Shown in pieces: positions 1 to 7,041 of a stretch of 32,690 bases of DNA (positions within the stretch are counted from its first letter, which is position 1; the number at the start of each line of letters is the position of its first letter). The position numbers and the translations under genes are program-made. Source of the DNA: Micromonospora deserti (GTDB lineage: Bacteria; Actinomycetota; Actinomycetes; Mycobacteriales; Micromonosporaceae); the NCBI RefSeq assembly GCF_003236335.1, contig NZ_POUB01000041.1:1-32690 (forward strand), given 5' to 3'. The notes beneath the pieces are model-generated. The model made no database searches. It saw only the letters and a list, made by a program, of their open reading frames with translations, and was not told where the DNA came from.

Positions 1-160
1 GCATAGGCGGACCGGGCGGTCGAGGCGCGGGCGTCGGAGAAGCGTGGCGCGCCGCCGAGCGAGCGCCCTGTCGTGGTCGAGTTGTCCTGTCGAGCTGCCC
101 TCATGGACGGGGCGGCGAGACAGCCGGCCGCGGCGTGACGACCGATGCGTGGGGGTGGCG

Positions 161-928
161 ATGTCCTGTGTGGTGACCGGCGGCGGTCGGGGAGTGGGTC
201 GGGCCATCGTGGAACGGCTCCTCGCGGCCGGTGACACCGTCGTGGTGATCGAGCGGGAGCCGGCGGCGGTGGCGTGGCTGAGACCGCACCCGGCCGCCGA
301 CCGGCTGGCGGCGATCGTCGGCGACGCCGCCGACGAGCAGGTCGCCACCGAGGCCGCCGAGCTGGCGGAACGGTCGGGCTCGCTGACCGGCTGGGTCAAC
401 AACGCCGCGGTGTTCCGGGACGCCTCGGTGCACTCCGCGCCGGTCGGCGAGGTGTTCGACCTGATCGGGCTCAACCTGCGCCCCGCCGTGGTCGGCGCGG
501 CCACGGCGGTCCGCCGCTTCCTCGCCGCCGGTACCGCCGGCGCCATCGTCAACGTCTCCTCACACCAGGCCCGCCGGCCGGTGCCCGGATGTCTGCCGTA
601 CGCCACGGCGAAGGCCGCGGTGGAGGGGCTGACCCGGGCGCTGGCCGTGGAGTACGGGCCGCGGGGCGTCCGGACCAACGCGGTCGCGCTCGGCTCCGTC
701 GCCACCGACCGGCACGCTACCTTCCTCGCCGGCCGGGAACCGGCCGAGGCGGAGTGGATCGACGCCGAGCTGACCCGGCTGCATCCGGTCGGCCGGATCG
801 GCCGGGTGGAGGAGGTGGCGGAGGCGGTCGCGTACCTGCTGTCGCCGGCGGCGGGCTTCGTCAACGGGGTGACCCTGCCGGTCGACGGGGGACGGTCGGT
901 GCTCGGCCTCGACCCCGAGGCCCACTGA
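161..928 (+). CDS. SDR family NAD(P)-dependent oxidoreductase
   Basis: Short-chain dehydrogenase/reductase of 255 residues, the usual length of a classical SDR; it should oxidise or reduce an alcohol/carbonyl substrate with NAD(P)(H) in the cytosol. Seen: the Rossmann glycine motif TGGGRGVG at residues 6-13, the NNAA motif near residue 80, the catalytic YxxxK (Y147, K151) with upstream serines, and a C-terminal PVDGG typical of the family. I start at ATG 161 because the glycine motif follows within six residues, as in classical SDRs, and GGGGGTGG lies just upstream; an in-frame GTG at 155 is an alternative, and the frame is open back to 44 without SDR-like sequence. The substrate cannot be read from the sequence. 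It stands alone, convergent with the GntR gene. Family confidence is high, specific function unknown. Confidence 0.9.
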   Translation: MSCVVTGGGRGVGRAIVERLLAAGDTVVVIEREPAAVAWLRPHPAADRLAAIVGDAADEQVATEAAELAERSGSLTGWVNNAAVFRDASVHSAPVGEVFDLIGLNLRPAVVGAATAVRRFLAAGTAGAIVNVSSHQARRPVPGCLPYATAKAAVEGLTRALAVEYGPRGVRTNAVALGSVATDRHATFLAGREPAEAEWIDAELTRLHPVGRIGRVEEVAEAVAYLLSPAAGFVNGVTLPVDGGRSVLGLDPEAH

Positions 929-940
929 CCGCCAGTGCGG

Positions 941-1165
941 CTATTCGGCCTCGGCTACAAAGACGCCTTGCCCTTGCTGCCCGTAAATCAGGTTCCGCGT
1001 GTGCAGTTCTTTGACCGCTCGGTAGGCGGTTGAGCGGGCGACGTTGTAGATCTGGCCGATTTCCGAGACCGAGGGCAGTTGCTGGCCGGGCGAATACTCG
1101 CCGGATCGGATCTTCTGCTCGATGTCGTCGGCTACCCGCCGATAGTGGGGTGGTCTCGTTGGCAT
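941..1165 (-). CDS. short GntR-family transcriptional regulator
   Basis: A 74-residue protein that is only a GntR-type winged helix: the LPSVSEIGQIYNVARSTAYR helix-turn-helix at about residues 30-49 is followed by a wing ending GQGVFV. It has no effector-binding C-terminal domain, unlike FadR/HutC/MocR members; such DNA-binding-only GntR proteins occur in actinobacteria, often near mobile or plasmid-derived genes. The start is ATG with an AGGAGA Shine-Dalgarno about eight bases upstream. Third codon positions are visibly less GC-rich than in neighbouring genes (codons such as CCA, AGA, TAT, GTA, CAA), suggesting a different origin. Its promoter region contains a 17-bp tandem repeat with an inverted repeat (1261-1294), a good candidate for its own operator. 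Class certain; target inferred. Confidence 0.88.
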   Translation of the reverse strand: MPTRPPHYRRVADDIEQKIRSGEYSPGQQLPSVSEIGQIYNVARSTAYRAVKELHTRNLIYGQQGQGVFVAEAE

Positions 1166-1258
1166 GATCGGCTCTCCTGGACTTCAGCGAGATCATGCTT
1201 TCAGGTCCGGCCATGAGCGGACAAGCCAGCAAGCCGAGCAAGTGAAGACGGTGAAGTC

Positions 1259-1286
1259 TTGACTACACTGAGACAGTGACTACAGT
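1259..1286 (+). promoter_or_regulatory. candidate promoter reading rightward from the GntR upstream region
   Basis: TTGACT (1259-1264), a 16-bp spacer and TACAGT (1281-1286) form a reasonable actinobacterial -35/-10 pair. The elements overlap the tandem operator-like repeats, so a bound repressor would occlude RNA polymerase. It would drive transcription toward the hairpin at 1339-1369 and the small gene at 1593. Prediction from motif and spacing only. Confidence 0.45.
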
Positions 1287-1294
1287 GAGACAGT
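1261..1294. repeat. two 17-bp tandem repeats, likely GntR operator
   Basis: Two adjacent copies of GACTACACTGAGACAGT differ at one base (C to G at the eighth position). The first copy plus the next base contains the perfect inverted repeat CACTG-AGA-CAGTG (1266-1278). They lie about 100 bp upstream of the GntR start and within the rightward promoter. Tandem, partly palindromic sites next to a winged-helix gene fit autoregulation; this is inference. Confidence 0.6.
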
Positions 1295-1338
1295 GAGCGG
1301 ACGCCCTGGACTTCAGCAATCCGACGGGTTCCGGTCAA

Positions 1339-1369
1339 CCGCTGTGGAGCGGTCGACCCTCCACAGCGG
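1339..1369. terminator. strong hairpin in the untranslated region (attenuator/terminator-like)
   Basis: An 11-bp perfect inverted repeat, CCGCTGTGGAG (1339-1349) with CTCCACAGCGG (1359-1369). The loop holds the palindrome GGTCGACC (1351-1358), so the stem is almost continuous with one bulged C. No T tract follows. It lies about 50 bases after the predicted rightward start of transcription and 220 bases before the next gene, so it may end or attenuate a short leader transcript. Confidence 0.5.
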
Positions 1370-1592
1370 GCCTCCTCCTGATCTCGCGGAAGGTCTCGGA
1401 CCATGACCCATCGGCGACACCTACCAAGGCGAAGATTCTGGAAGCCCTGGAGCGAGCCGCGGTGTTCCTGCGGTTGGCCGTTTTTCTCCTCCTGCCCGGA
1501 CCTGCATCCCACGGCGGTGCGCCGCACCACCCGGAACCAGCGCGCCCTCGGCTACCGCCCCGGCTCGACCACGCCTCGCCTCGGAGGACGCC

Positions 1593-1784
1593 GTGCCGAT
1601 GGATGAGCCGGTGACGTTGTCCGAGCTCGTCTGGGCCGCGAACCGGACGATGGACATGCACTGGACCCGCTCGGAGAGCCCGTGGCAGCCCGGTGGCTGC
1701 CGGCAGTGCACCGAGGACGGTTGCCCCCAGCTCGACTGGGCCCGGAGGGTCCTGACCGACGTGCGCGCCCAACTCCTCGGGTGA
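1593..1784 (+). CDS. small hypothetical protein with CxxC-x4-C motif
   Basis: A 63-residue protein starting at GTG 1593, five bases after GGAGG (1583-1587); ATG 1599 is a weaker alternative. The centre reads CRQCTEDGCPQLDWA, a tight cysteine cluster (CxxC then C five residues on) that could bind a metal, although only three cysteines are present. The N-terminal part (LSELVWAANRTMDMHW) looks like an amphipathic helix. From memory, similar short proteins are common in Micromonosporaceae beside GntR or helix-turn-helix genes, but I cannot assign a function. The strong SD and preserved motif argue that it is real; the neighbouring regulator suggests co-control from the promoter at 1259. Confidence 0.65.
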   Translation: MPMDEPVTLSELVWAANRTMDMHWTRSESPWQPGGCRQCTEDGCPQLDWARRVLTDVRAQLLG

Positions 1785-1843
1785 GCTGCCCGCCGCCCGC
1801 CGAGCGTGCCCGCGCATAACACATCCCAGTCATGATCAGGGCG

Positions 1844-1871
1844 CTGTCCACAGGGCCCGCACTGTCCACAG
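1844..1871. repeat. two CTGTCCACAG direct repeats upstream of comEA
   Basis: Identical 10-mers at 1844-1853 and 1862-1871, start-to-start spacing 18 bp. Each has CTGT/ACAG half-sites and differs by its first base from the actinobacterial DnaA box TTGTCCACA. They lie 40-70 bp upstream of the predicted comEA transcription start, a position suited to a regulator. Whether DnaA or another protein binds is unknown. Confidence 0.4.
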
Positions 1872-1911
1872 TCGGGGTGCGCAAGGCACTCCCGGAGCGG
1901 CCACGCCGTCC

Positions 1912-1917
1912 TAGCCT
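1912..1917 (+). promoter_or_regulatory. -10 element of comEA (leaderless)
   Basis: TAGCCT is followed by six bases and GTG 1924, so transcription should begin at or next to the start codon. No SD is present, which supports both a leaderless mRNA and this start. Confidence 0.5.
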
Positions 1918-1923
1918 CACGCC

Positions 1924-2973
1924 GTGTCGTACGACGAGGAGACGGTGGTCCGGGAGCGGCTGCGACGCCTGATGCCCGGCGCGGCCGACGGTGAGCCGGC
2001 GGTGCCGGCGGTGCGCCCGTCGAGCCTGCCGACCGCCGTGCTCCCGGCCGATCCGGTCTCGCCGGGCGAGCCGGCCGGTTTCGCTTCGCCGTCGCAGGTG
2101 GCCGCCCGGCCGCCCGGCGCCGAACCGCTCCCGGCCGTTGGTCACGCTGCTCGAACCCCGGCTGACGCTGACCGACAGCTTCCGGCCCGGGTACGGCTCG
2201 ACCGGCGCCCCGGCGAGCAGGCCCTCCGGCAGGTCGGGCACCAGCCGCGGGGGGCGGCGCTCGCGGCCGATGGTCGCGAAGACCCGCCGACCGGTATCCC
2301 GCCGGACGGCGACGAGGCGGCGCCGGTGTCGTGGCTGGCCGGGCCCGGGGCGTTCGACCCGGGGCGGCGGGGCGTGCGGGCACTCGCGGTGGTCGCCGTC
2401 GTGGTCGTGCTCGGCGCCGGCTTCTGGGCCTGGCGATCCCGGCCGCACACCGAGCCGGTGCCACCGCTGGCGACGGCCGATCCCGCGGCGCCCGCGCCCG
2501 CGGCGACGGCCGCCGCCGACGCGGTCGCCACCCCGCCGGGTGAGCTGGTGGTGGCGGTGGCCGGCAAGGTACGCCGTCCCGGGCTGGTCCGGGTGCCGGC
2601 CGGGGCCCGGGTGGCCGACGCCGTGGCGGCCGCCGGCGGGGCGCTGCCCGGGGTGGACGTGGCCATGCTCAATCCGGCCCGCAAGGTCACCGACGGAGAG
2701 TTGATCCTGGTCGGCGTCGCGGCGCCGCCCGGAGCGGCCGCACCACCCCAGGCCGGCTCCGGCGCCACGCCCGGTCCGGGCGGCCGGGTCAACCTCAACA
2801 CCGCGACGCTGGCGCAGCTCGACGCGTTGCCCGGGGTCGGGCCGGTGCTCGCCCAGCGCATCCTCACCCACCGCGACCAGCACGGCGGCTTCCGATCCGT
2901 CGGCGATCTCCGCCAGGTCGACGGCATCGGGGACGCCCGCTACGAGCAGCTCAAAGACCTGGTGACGGTGTGA
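1924..2973 (+). CDS. comEA: ComEA family DNA-binding protein (SLBB + helix-hairpin-helix)
   Basis: A 349-residue membrane-anchored DNA receptor of the ComEA type. Seen in order: a long Pro/Ala-rich, presumably cytoplasmic region (1-155), one transmembrane segment (about 159-178, ALAVVAVVVVLGAGFWAW), a Pro/Ala linker, an SLBB domain (about 202-262, beginning GELVVAVAGKVRRPG), and two helix-hairpin-helix motifs at the C-terminus (VNLNTATLAQLDALPGVGP and GDLRQVDGIGDARYEQL). In naturally competent bacteria ComEA binds double-stranded DNA outside the membrane and passes it to ComEC, encoded next with a 4-base GTGA overlap. Many actinobacteria carry the pair without proven competence. The N-terminal region is longer than in classic ComEA, and codons 72-125 (2137-2298) show abnormal codon-position GC (see findings). 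Confidence 0.92.
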   Translation: MSYDEETVVRERLRRLMPGAADGEPAVPAVRPSSLPTAVLPADPVSPGEPAGFASPSQVAARPPGAEPLPAVGHAARTPADADRQLPARVRLDRRPGEQALRQVGHQPRGAALAADGREDPPTGIPPDGDEAAPVSWLAGPGAFDPGRRGVRALAVVAVVVVLGAGFWAWRSRPHTEPVPPLATADPAAPAPAATAAADAVATPPGELVVAVAGKVRRPGLVRVPAGARVADAVAAAGGALPGVDVAMLNPARKVTDGELILVGVAAPPGAAAPPQAGSGATPGPGGRVNLNTATLAQLDALPGVGPVLAQRILTHRDQHGGFRSVGDLRQVDGIGDARYEQLKDLVTV

Positions 2974-5372
2974 GGGCGGCGAGTGCGCCCGGGTCACCGA
3001 CCGGGGCCGACGGCGCGAGGGCTCCCGACCTGCGGCTCGCCGGCCTGGCCGTGGCCGCCTGGCTCGCGGCACTGGCCGGGCTGCAGCTCACCGCCGGCGC
3101 CACCCTGCTGCTGGCGGTGGTGGCCGCCGCGCTGGCCGGTCTCGGCACGCTCCACCTGCTCGGCCTCGCCGGCCGGCCGGCGGCACCCACCCGGCGGTAC
3201 GGCTGGATCGTCGTCGCCGTCCTGCTCGGCGTGGTCTGCGGCGCGACGGCGACCGCCGCCCGGCTGGCCGCGCGCGACGCGGGGCCGATCCGCGCGCTGG
3301 CCGAGGCGCGGGCCAGGGTCGCCGCCGACCTCGTCGTCCGCGACGATCCCCGCCCGCTGCGCGGCAACCCTGGGCGTCCGGCAACGCTGCTGGTCGCGGC
3401 CGAGTTGACCGGTGTCACCGGTCCGGACGGCCGGCGGGTCGAGGTGCCCGTGCGGATCCTCGTGCTGGCCGCTGACCCGGCCTGGCGCGGCCTGCTGCCC
3501 GGGCAACGGCTGACCGCCGAGGGGCGGTTGGCCGCTCCGCGCGGCGGCGACCTGACCGCCGCCGTGCTCAGCGCGGTCGGCCCGCCGACTCGGCACGGGG
3601 CCCCGCCGTCGTCACAGCGGGCGGCGGGTCGGCTCCGCCACGGCCTGCAACAGGCCTGTGCGCCGCTGCCGGAGGCGCAGGGCGGCCTACTTCCCGGCCT
3701 GGTGGTCGGTGACACCAGCCGGCTGCTGCCGAGCGTGGAGGAGGACTTCCTCGCCACCGGCATGACCCACCTCAACGCGGTCTCCGGCTCGAACGTGGCC
3801 ATTGTCGTCGGCGCGGTCCTGCTGATCGCCCGCTGGGCCCGGGCCGGGCCGTGGCTGGCCGCCGGGCTCTGCGGGCTGGCCCTGGTGGGCTTCGTCATCC
3901 TGGTGCGTCCGTCGCCCAGCGTGGTGCGGGCCGCCACCATGGGCGCGATCGGTCTGGCCGCGCTGGCGGCCGGCCGTCCCCGGGCGGCGCTGCCGGCCCT
4001 GGCCGCCGGGGTGGCGGTGCTGGTGCTGCTCGACCCGGAGCTCGCCGGTGACGCCGGCTTCGCGCTCTCCGTGCTGGCCACCGGCGGTCTGCTGTTGCTC
4101 GCACCGCGCTGGCGGGACGGGCTGCGCCGACGCGGGGTGCCGGCCGGGCTGGCCGAGGCGTTGGCGGTGCCGGCCGCCGCCCAGCTCGCCTGCGCTCCGG
4201 TGGTCGCCGGGATCTCCGGCACGGTCAGCCTGGTCGCGGTGCCGGCCAACCTGCTGGCGGTGCCGGCGATCGCCCCGGCCACGGTGCTCGGTGTGGTGGC
4301 CGCGGCGGTGTCGCCGCTCTGGCCCTCCGGTGCCGAGTTCGCCGCCTGGCTGGCCAGCTGGCCGGCGTGGTGGCTGGTCACGGTCGCCCGGTACGGCGCG
4401 CGACTGCCGGCCGGCACGCTGCCCTGGCCGGACGGGGTGACCGGTGCCCTGCTGCTCGCGGCGCTGACGCTGGCGCTGCTGGTGGCGGTCCGTCGGCCGG
4501 TGGTCCGCCGGCTGGTGGCGGTCGGCACCGTCGCCGTGGTGCTGGGCGCGGTGCCGGTCCGGCTGGTGGCCGGCGGGTGGCCGCCGGCCGGATGGGTGGT
4601 CGCCGTGTGCGCGGTCGGGCAGGGGGACACCGTGGTGCTGCCGGTGGCCGCCGGCCGAGCAGTGGTGGTGGACGCCGGGCCCGATCCGGCGGCGGCGGAC
4701 CGCTGCCTGCGCCGCCTGGGCGTACGGGAGGTTCCGCTGCTGGTGTTCAGTCACTTCCACATCGACCACACCGGCGGGGTCAGCGGCGTGTTCCGGGGCC
4801 GCCGGGTCGGTGCCGTGCTGACTCCGCCGTGGCCGGAGCCGGCGACCGGGCGGGAGCTGGTGCGCGCCGCCGCCTCCGCCGGCTCGGCGGAGCTGCTGGC
4901 CGCGCCGGCCGGCTGGCGGTACCGGGCCGGCGCGGTCGAGGTGACCGTCCTCGGTCCGCCGTACCCGCTGCGGGGGACCCGGTCGGACCCGAACAACAAC
5001 TCACTGGTGCTGCGTGCCACGGTGTCCGGGGTGCGGATCCTGCTCGCCGGGGACGCCGAGACCGAGGAGCAGCGGGCACTGCTGGAGCGGGTGCCGGCGG
5101 GCGGACTGCGGGCGGAGGTGTTGAAGGTCGCCCACCACGGCTCCGCCTACCAGGACCCGGCGTTCCTGGACGCGGTCCGGCCGGCGGTGGCCCTGGTGCC
5201 GGTCGGGACGGGCAACACGTACGGCCATCCCAACCCGGCTGTGCTCGCCCGGCTGGCCAGGGGAGGAGCGCGGGTGCTGCGGACCGACACCGACGGCGAC
5301 GTCGCTGCCGTCGTCGGGCGTCCAGGGCTGGCGGTGGTGACCCGCGGCCCCGAGCCCGGGAGGCTGCGGTAG
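2970..5372 (+). CDS. comEC: ComEC/Rec2 family competence protein (DNA channel)
   Basis: An 800-residue polytopic membrane protein, the size of a full ComEC. The N-terminal third has several hydrophobic helices and an OB-like stretch; the central Competence domain is a dense array of membrane segments beginning around HLNAVSGSNVAIVVG; the C-terminal part is a metallo-beta-lactamase fold with SHFHIDHTGG (His from about residue 595), LLAGDAETEE and LKVAHHGS (about residue 720), the motifs of nuclease-type ComEC C-domains. ComEC moves one DNA strand across the membrane. The GTG start overlaps the comEA stop in GTGA, so translation is probably coupled. All key metal ligands appear present. Confidence 0.94.
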   Translation: MRAASAPGSPTGADGARAPDLRLAGLAVAAWLAALAGLQLTAGATLLLAVVAAALAGLGTLHLLGLAGRPAAPTRRYGWIVVAVLLGVVCGATATAARLAARDAGPIRALAEARARVAADLVVRDDPRPLRGNPGRPATLLVAAELTGVTGPDGRRVEVPVRILVLAADPAWRGLLPGQRLTAEGRLAAPRGGDLTAAVLSAVGPPTRHGAPPSSQRAAGRLRHGLQQACAPLPEAQGGLLPGLVVGDTSRLLPSVEEDFLATGMTHLNAVSGSNVAIVVGAVLLIARWARAGPWLAAGLCGLALVGFVILVRPSPSVVRAATMGAIGLAALAAGRPRAALPALAAGVAVLVLLDPELAGDAGFALSVLATGGLLLLAPRWRDGLRRRGVPAGLAEALAVPAAAQLACAPVVAGISGTVSLVAVPANLLAVPAIAPATVLGVVAAAVSPLWPSGAEFAAWLASWPAWWLVTVARYGARLPAGTLPWPDGVTGALLLAALTLALLVAVRRPVVRRLVAVGTVAVVLGAVPVRLVAGGWPPAGWVVAVCAVGQGDTVVLPVAAGRAVVVDAGPDPAAADRCLRRLGVREVPLLVFSHFHIDHTGGVSGVFRGRRVGAVLTPPWPEPATGRELVRAAASAGSAELLAAPAGWRYRAGAVEVTVLGPPYPLRGTRSDPNNNSLVLRATVSGVRILLAGDAETEEQRALLERVPAGGLRAEVLKVAHHGSAYQDPAFLDAVRPAVALVPVGTGNTYGHPNPAVLARLARGGARVLRTDTDGDVAAVVGRPGLAVVTRGPEPGRLR

Positions 5373-5545
5373 GGCCCGCCCGGCAGGGTCCGGCCGAAAC
5401 ATGACGGGCTCGGAGATCGATGATGATTCTTGGCTTTAGAGGCGTACTATCATAAATGTCTGGATTTGCACTGAGTGCGGGCTCCGCCGACGGAGTGCCG
5501 ATGACCAGGCTGGATCGGGCCGCGGGCCGTGCGAGTATGGGCGGC
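5373..5545. promoter_or_regulatory. comEC-holA intergenic region with AT-rich patch
   Basis: Within very GC-rich DNA, 5411-5470 is clearly richer in A/T (GATGATGATTC, TACTATCATAAATG). TACTAT (5445-5450) could be a -10, but no good -35 is visible. Close to the gene, GAGTAT (5533-5538) lies seven bases before GTG 5546, the spacing of a leaderless promoter. Either could drive holA. Confidence 0.35.
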
Positions 5546-6517
5546 GTGACCCCCGCCAGCCTCGCCCCCATTCTGCTCGTCCTCGGCGACGAGGAGCTGC
5601 TCGCCACGCGCGCGGTGACCGAGGCGATCGCGCGGGCCCGCAGTGTCGACCCCGCGGTGGATGTCCGTGAGTACCAGGCCGGCACCCTGGCCGTCGGCGA
5701 GATCGCCGAGATGCTCAGCCCCTCGCTCTTCGGCGGGCGGCGGGTGCTCGTGCTCCGCGCCGGCCAGGACGCCCGCAAGGACCTGGTGGCGGCCCTGCTG
5801 GCGTACGCGAAGAATCCCGACCCCGAGGTGCAGCTGATCGTGCTGCACCTCGGCGGGGCCAAGGGCAGGGCCTTCGCCGACGGGCTGAAGGCGGCCGGGG
5901 CGACGGTGGTGCCCGCCGCCAAGCTCAAGGGGCACCGTGACCGGGTGGCCTTCGTCCGCGACGAGATCCGCCGGGCCGGCGGCAAGTGCACCGATGACGC
6001 GGCCGAGGCCCTCCTCGCGGCGGTCGGCAACGACCTGCGCGAGCTGGCCTCGGCCTGCTCGCAACTGATGGCGGACACTGACGGCCGGATCGGCGCCGAC
6101 ACGGTGGCCCGCTACTACCGGGGGCGGGTGGAGGTGACCGGCTTCACGGTCGCCGACGCCACCATGGTCGGTGACGTCCCGGCCGCCCTGGAAGCGCTGC
6201 GCTGGGCCCTGCACGTGGGGGTCGATCCGGTGCCGATCGCCGACGCGCTCGCCGACGGCGTCCGCACCGTGGCCCGGGTCGCCTCCGCCGGTCGGGGCAG
6301 CCCCTACCAGCTGGCCAGCAGCCTGGGCATGCCGGCGTGGAAGATCGAGCGGGCGCAGCGGCAGGGGCGGGGGTGGACGCCCGAGGGCCTGGTCCGGGCC
6401 ATGCAGGTGGCCGCCGAGTGCAACGCGGCCGTCAAGGGCGGCGCGGACGACCGGGCGTACGCCCTGGAGCGGGCCGTCTTCTCGGTCGCGGCCGCCCGGC
6501 AGGGTGGCGCCCGGTGA
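5546..6517 (+). CDS. holA: DNA polymerase III subunit delta
   Basis: A 323-residue delta subunit of the DNA polymerase III clamp loader, which opens the beta sliding clamp and loads it on primed DNA. The N-terminus PILLVLGDEELLATRAV is the usual HolA beginning, followed by the domain I AAA-like fold without a Walker A (normal for delta), LFGGRRVLVLR, and the helical C-terminal collar region (ALEALRWALHVGVDPVPIADALADG; YQLASSLGMPAWKIERAQRQ). I start at GTG 5546 because homology-like sequence begins there and a -10-like GAGTAT sits seven bases upstream; ATG 5537 and ATG 5456 are in-frame alternatives. It lies between competence genes and rpsT, the common actinobacterial order, and overlaps the next gene by 4 bases. 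Confidence 0.92.
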   Translation: MTPASLAPILLVLGDEELLATRAVTEAIARARSVDPAVDVREYQAGTLAVGEIAEMLSPSLFGGRRVLVLRAGQDARKDLVAALLAYAKNPDPEVQLIVLHLGGAKGRAFADGLKAAGATVVPAAKLKGHRDRVAFVRDEIRRAGGKCTDDAAEALLAAVGNDLRELASACSQLMADTDGRIGADTVARYYRGRVEVTGFTVADATMVGDVPAALEALRWALHVGVDPVPIADALADGVRTVARVASAGRGSPYQLASSLGMPAWKIERAQRQGRGWTPEGLVRAMQVAAECNAAVKGGADDRAYALERAVFSVAAARQGGAR

Positions 6518-7041
6518 GCGGACCGCCCCGGCGTTCCTGGGCCACCGTCCAGGCCGACGGGGAGCGCCACCGTCCGCTGTACGCCCGGGTGCTCGGGCTG
6601 CGCTTCGTCAACCCGGGCGGGGTGCTCTGCTTCGTCTTCTTCGAGGGCGCCATCGCGCTCGCCGCCCTGCTCGCCCTCGCCGAGCTGGTCACCTGGTGGG
6701 CGGTGCTGATCCTGCCCGCCACCGTGGCGGTGATGGTGAAGCTCAACGACGTGGTGGCGGCGATGGTGGTCCGGTCCGCGGCTCTCGTGCCCGAGCAGGA
6801 GCGGGAGCGCTTCCGCCGGCAGATGGAGCCTGTGGTCGGGCGCGCCAAGGTCGAATGGATCACCCACGCGGTCCCGGGAGTGGTGATCACCACGGAGCCG
6901 GTGACCCGCACCGCCCGCCCCGGGCCCGGCGCCCGGTCGCGCTACGGGAACGCCGACCCCGCCGCGACGCGCGGGCTGCGCCGTGACGAGTCGTCCTTCG
7001 AGGGCGGCCCCGGCCGGAATCGGCCCCACCCGCTGGGCTGA
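6514..7041 (+). CDS. small membrane protein of unknown function
   Basis: A 175-residue protein starting at GTG 6514, which overlaps the holA stop in GTGA, so it is probably translationally coupled. Two adjacent hydrophobic segments (about residues 34-54 GVLCFVFFEGAIALAALLALA and 55-80 ELVTWWAVLILPATVAVMV) suggest a hairpin membrane anchor; after it comes a charged helix (PEQERERFRRQMEPVVGRAKVEW) and a Pro/Gly/Arg-rich disordered tail. I do not recognise a named domain. The conserved-looking anchor and coupling to holA argue for a real gene. Third-position GC is as high as in its neighbours. Confidence 0.75.
   Translation: MSGPPRRSWATVQADGERHRPLYARVLGLRFVNPGGVLCFVFFEGAIALAALLALAELVTWWAVLILPATVAVMVKLNDVVAAMVVRSAALVPEQERERFRRQMEPVVGRAKVEWITHAVPGVVITTEPVTRTARPGPGARSRYGNADPAATRGLRRDESSFEGGPGRNRPHPLG

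Larger units (their letters stand above)
1166..1592. other. gene-poor region between GntR and the 63-aa gene
   Basis: No gene called here. It holds the operator-like repeats, the rightward promoter, the hairpin, and a 13-bp direct repeat CCTGGACTTCAGC at 1176-1188 and 1305-1317 (the first copy overlaps the GntR ribosome-binding site). A frame is open from 1297 to 1614 without an early ATG/GTG start; roughly a quarter of its third positions are A/T, much more than in the real genes nearby, so I do not call it. Base composition is less GC-rich than the surroundings. Confidence 0.5.

Noticed and set aside
1403..1606. Possible 67-codon gene on the plus strand upstream of the 63-aa gene
   Set aside because: Arg/Trp/Pro-rich with no SD and poor codon bias, and it overlaps the better-supported start at 1593.
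1844..1871. Replication origin based on DnaA-box-like decamers
   Set aside because: Only two imperfect boxes, no AT-rich unwinding region and no dnaA/dnaN nearby.
2951..4630. 559-codon minus-strand frame opposite comEC
   Set aside because: Low-complexity Ala/Ser/Pro translation; comEC in the plus frame carries all expected motifs.
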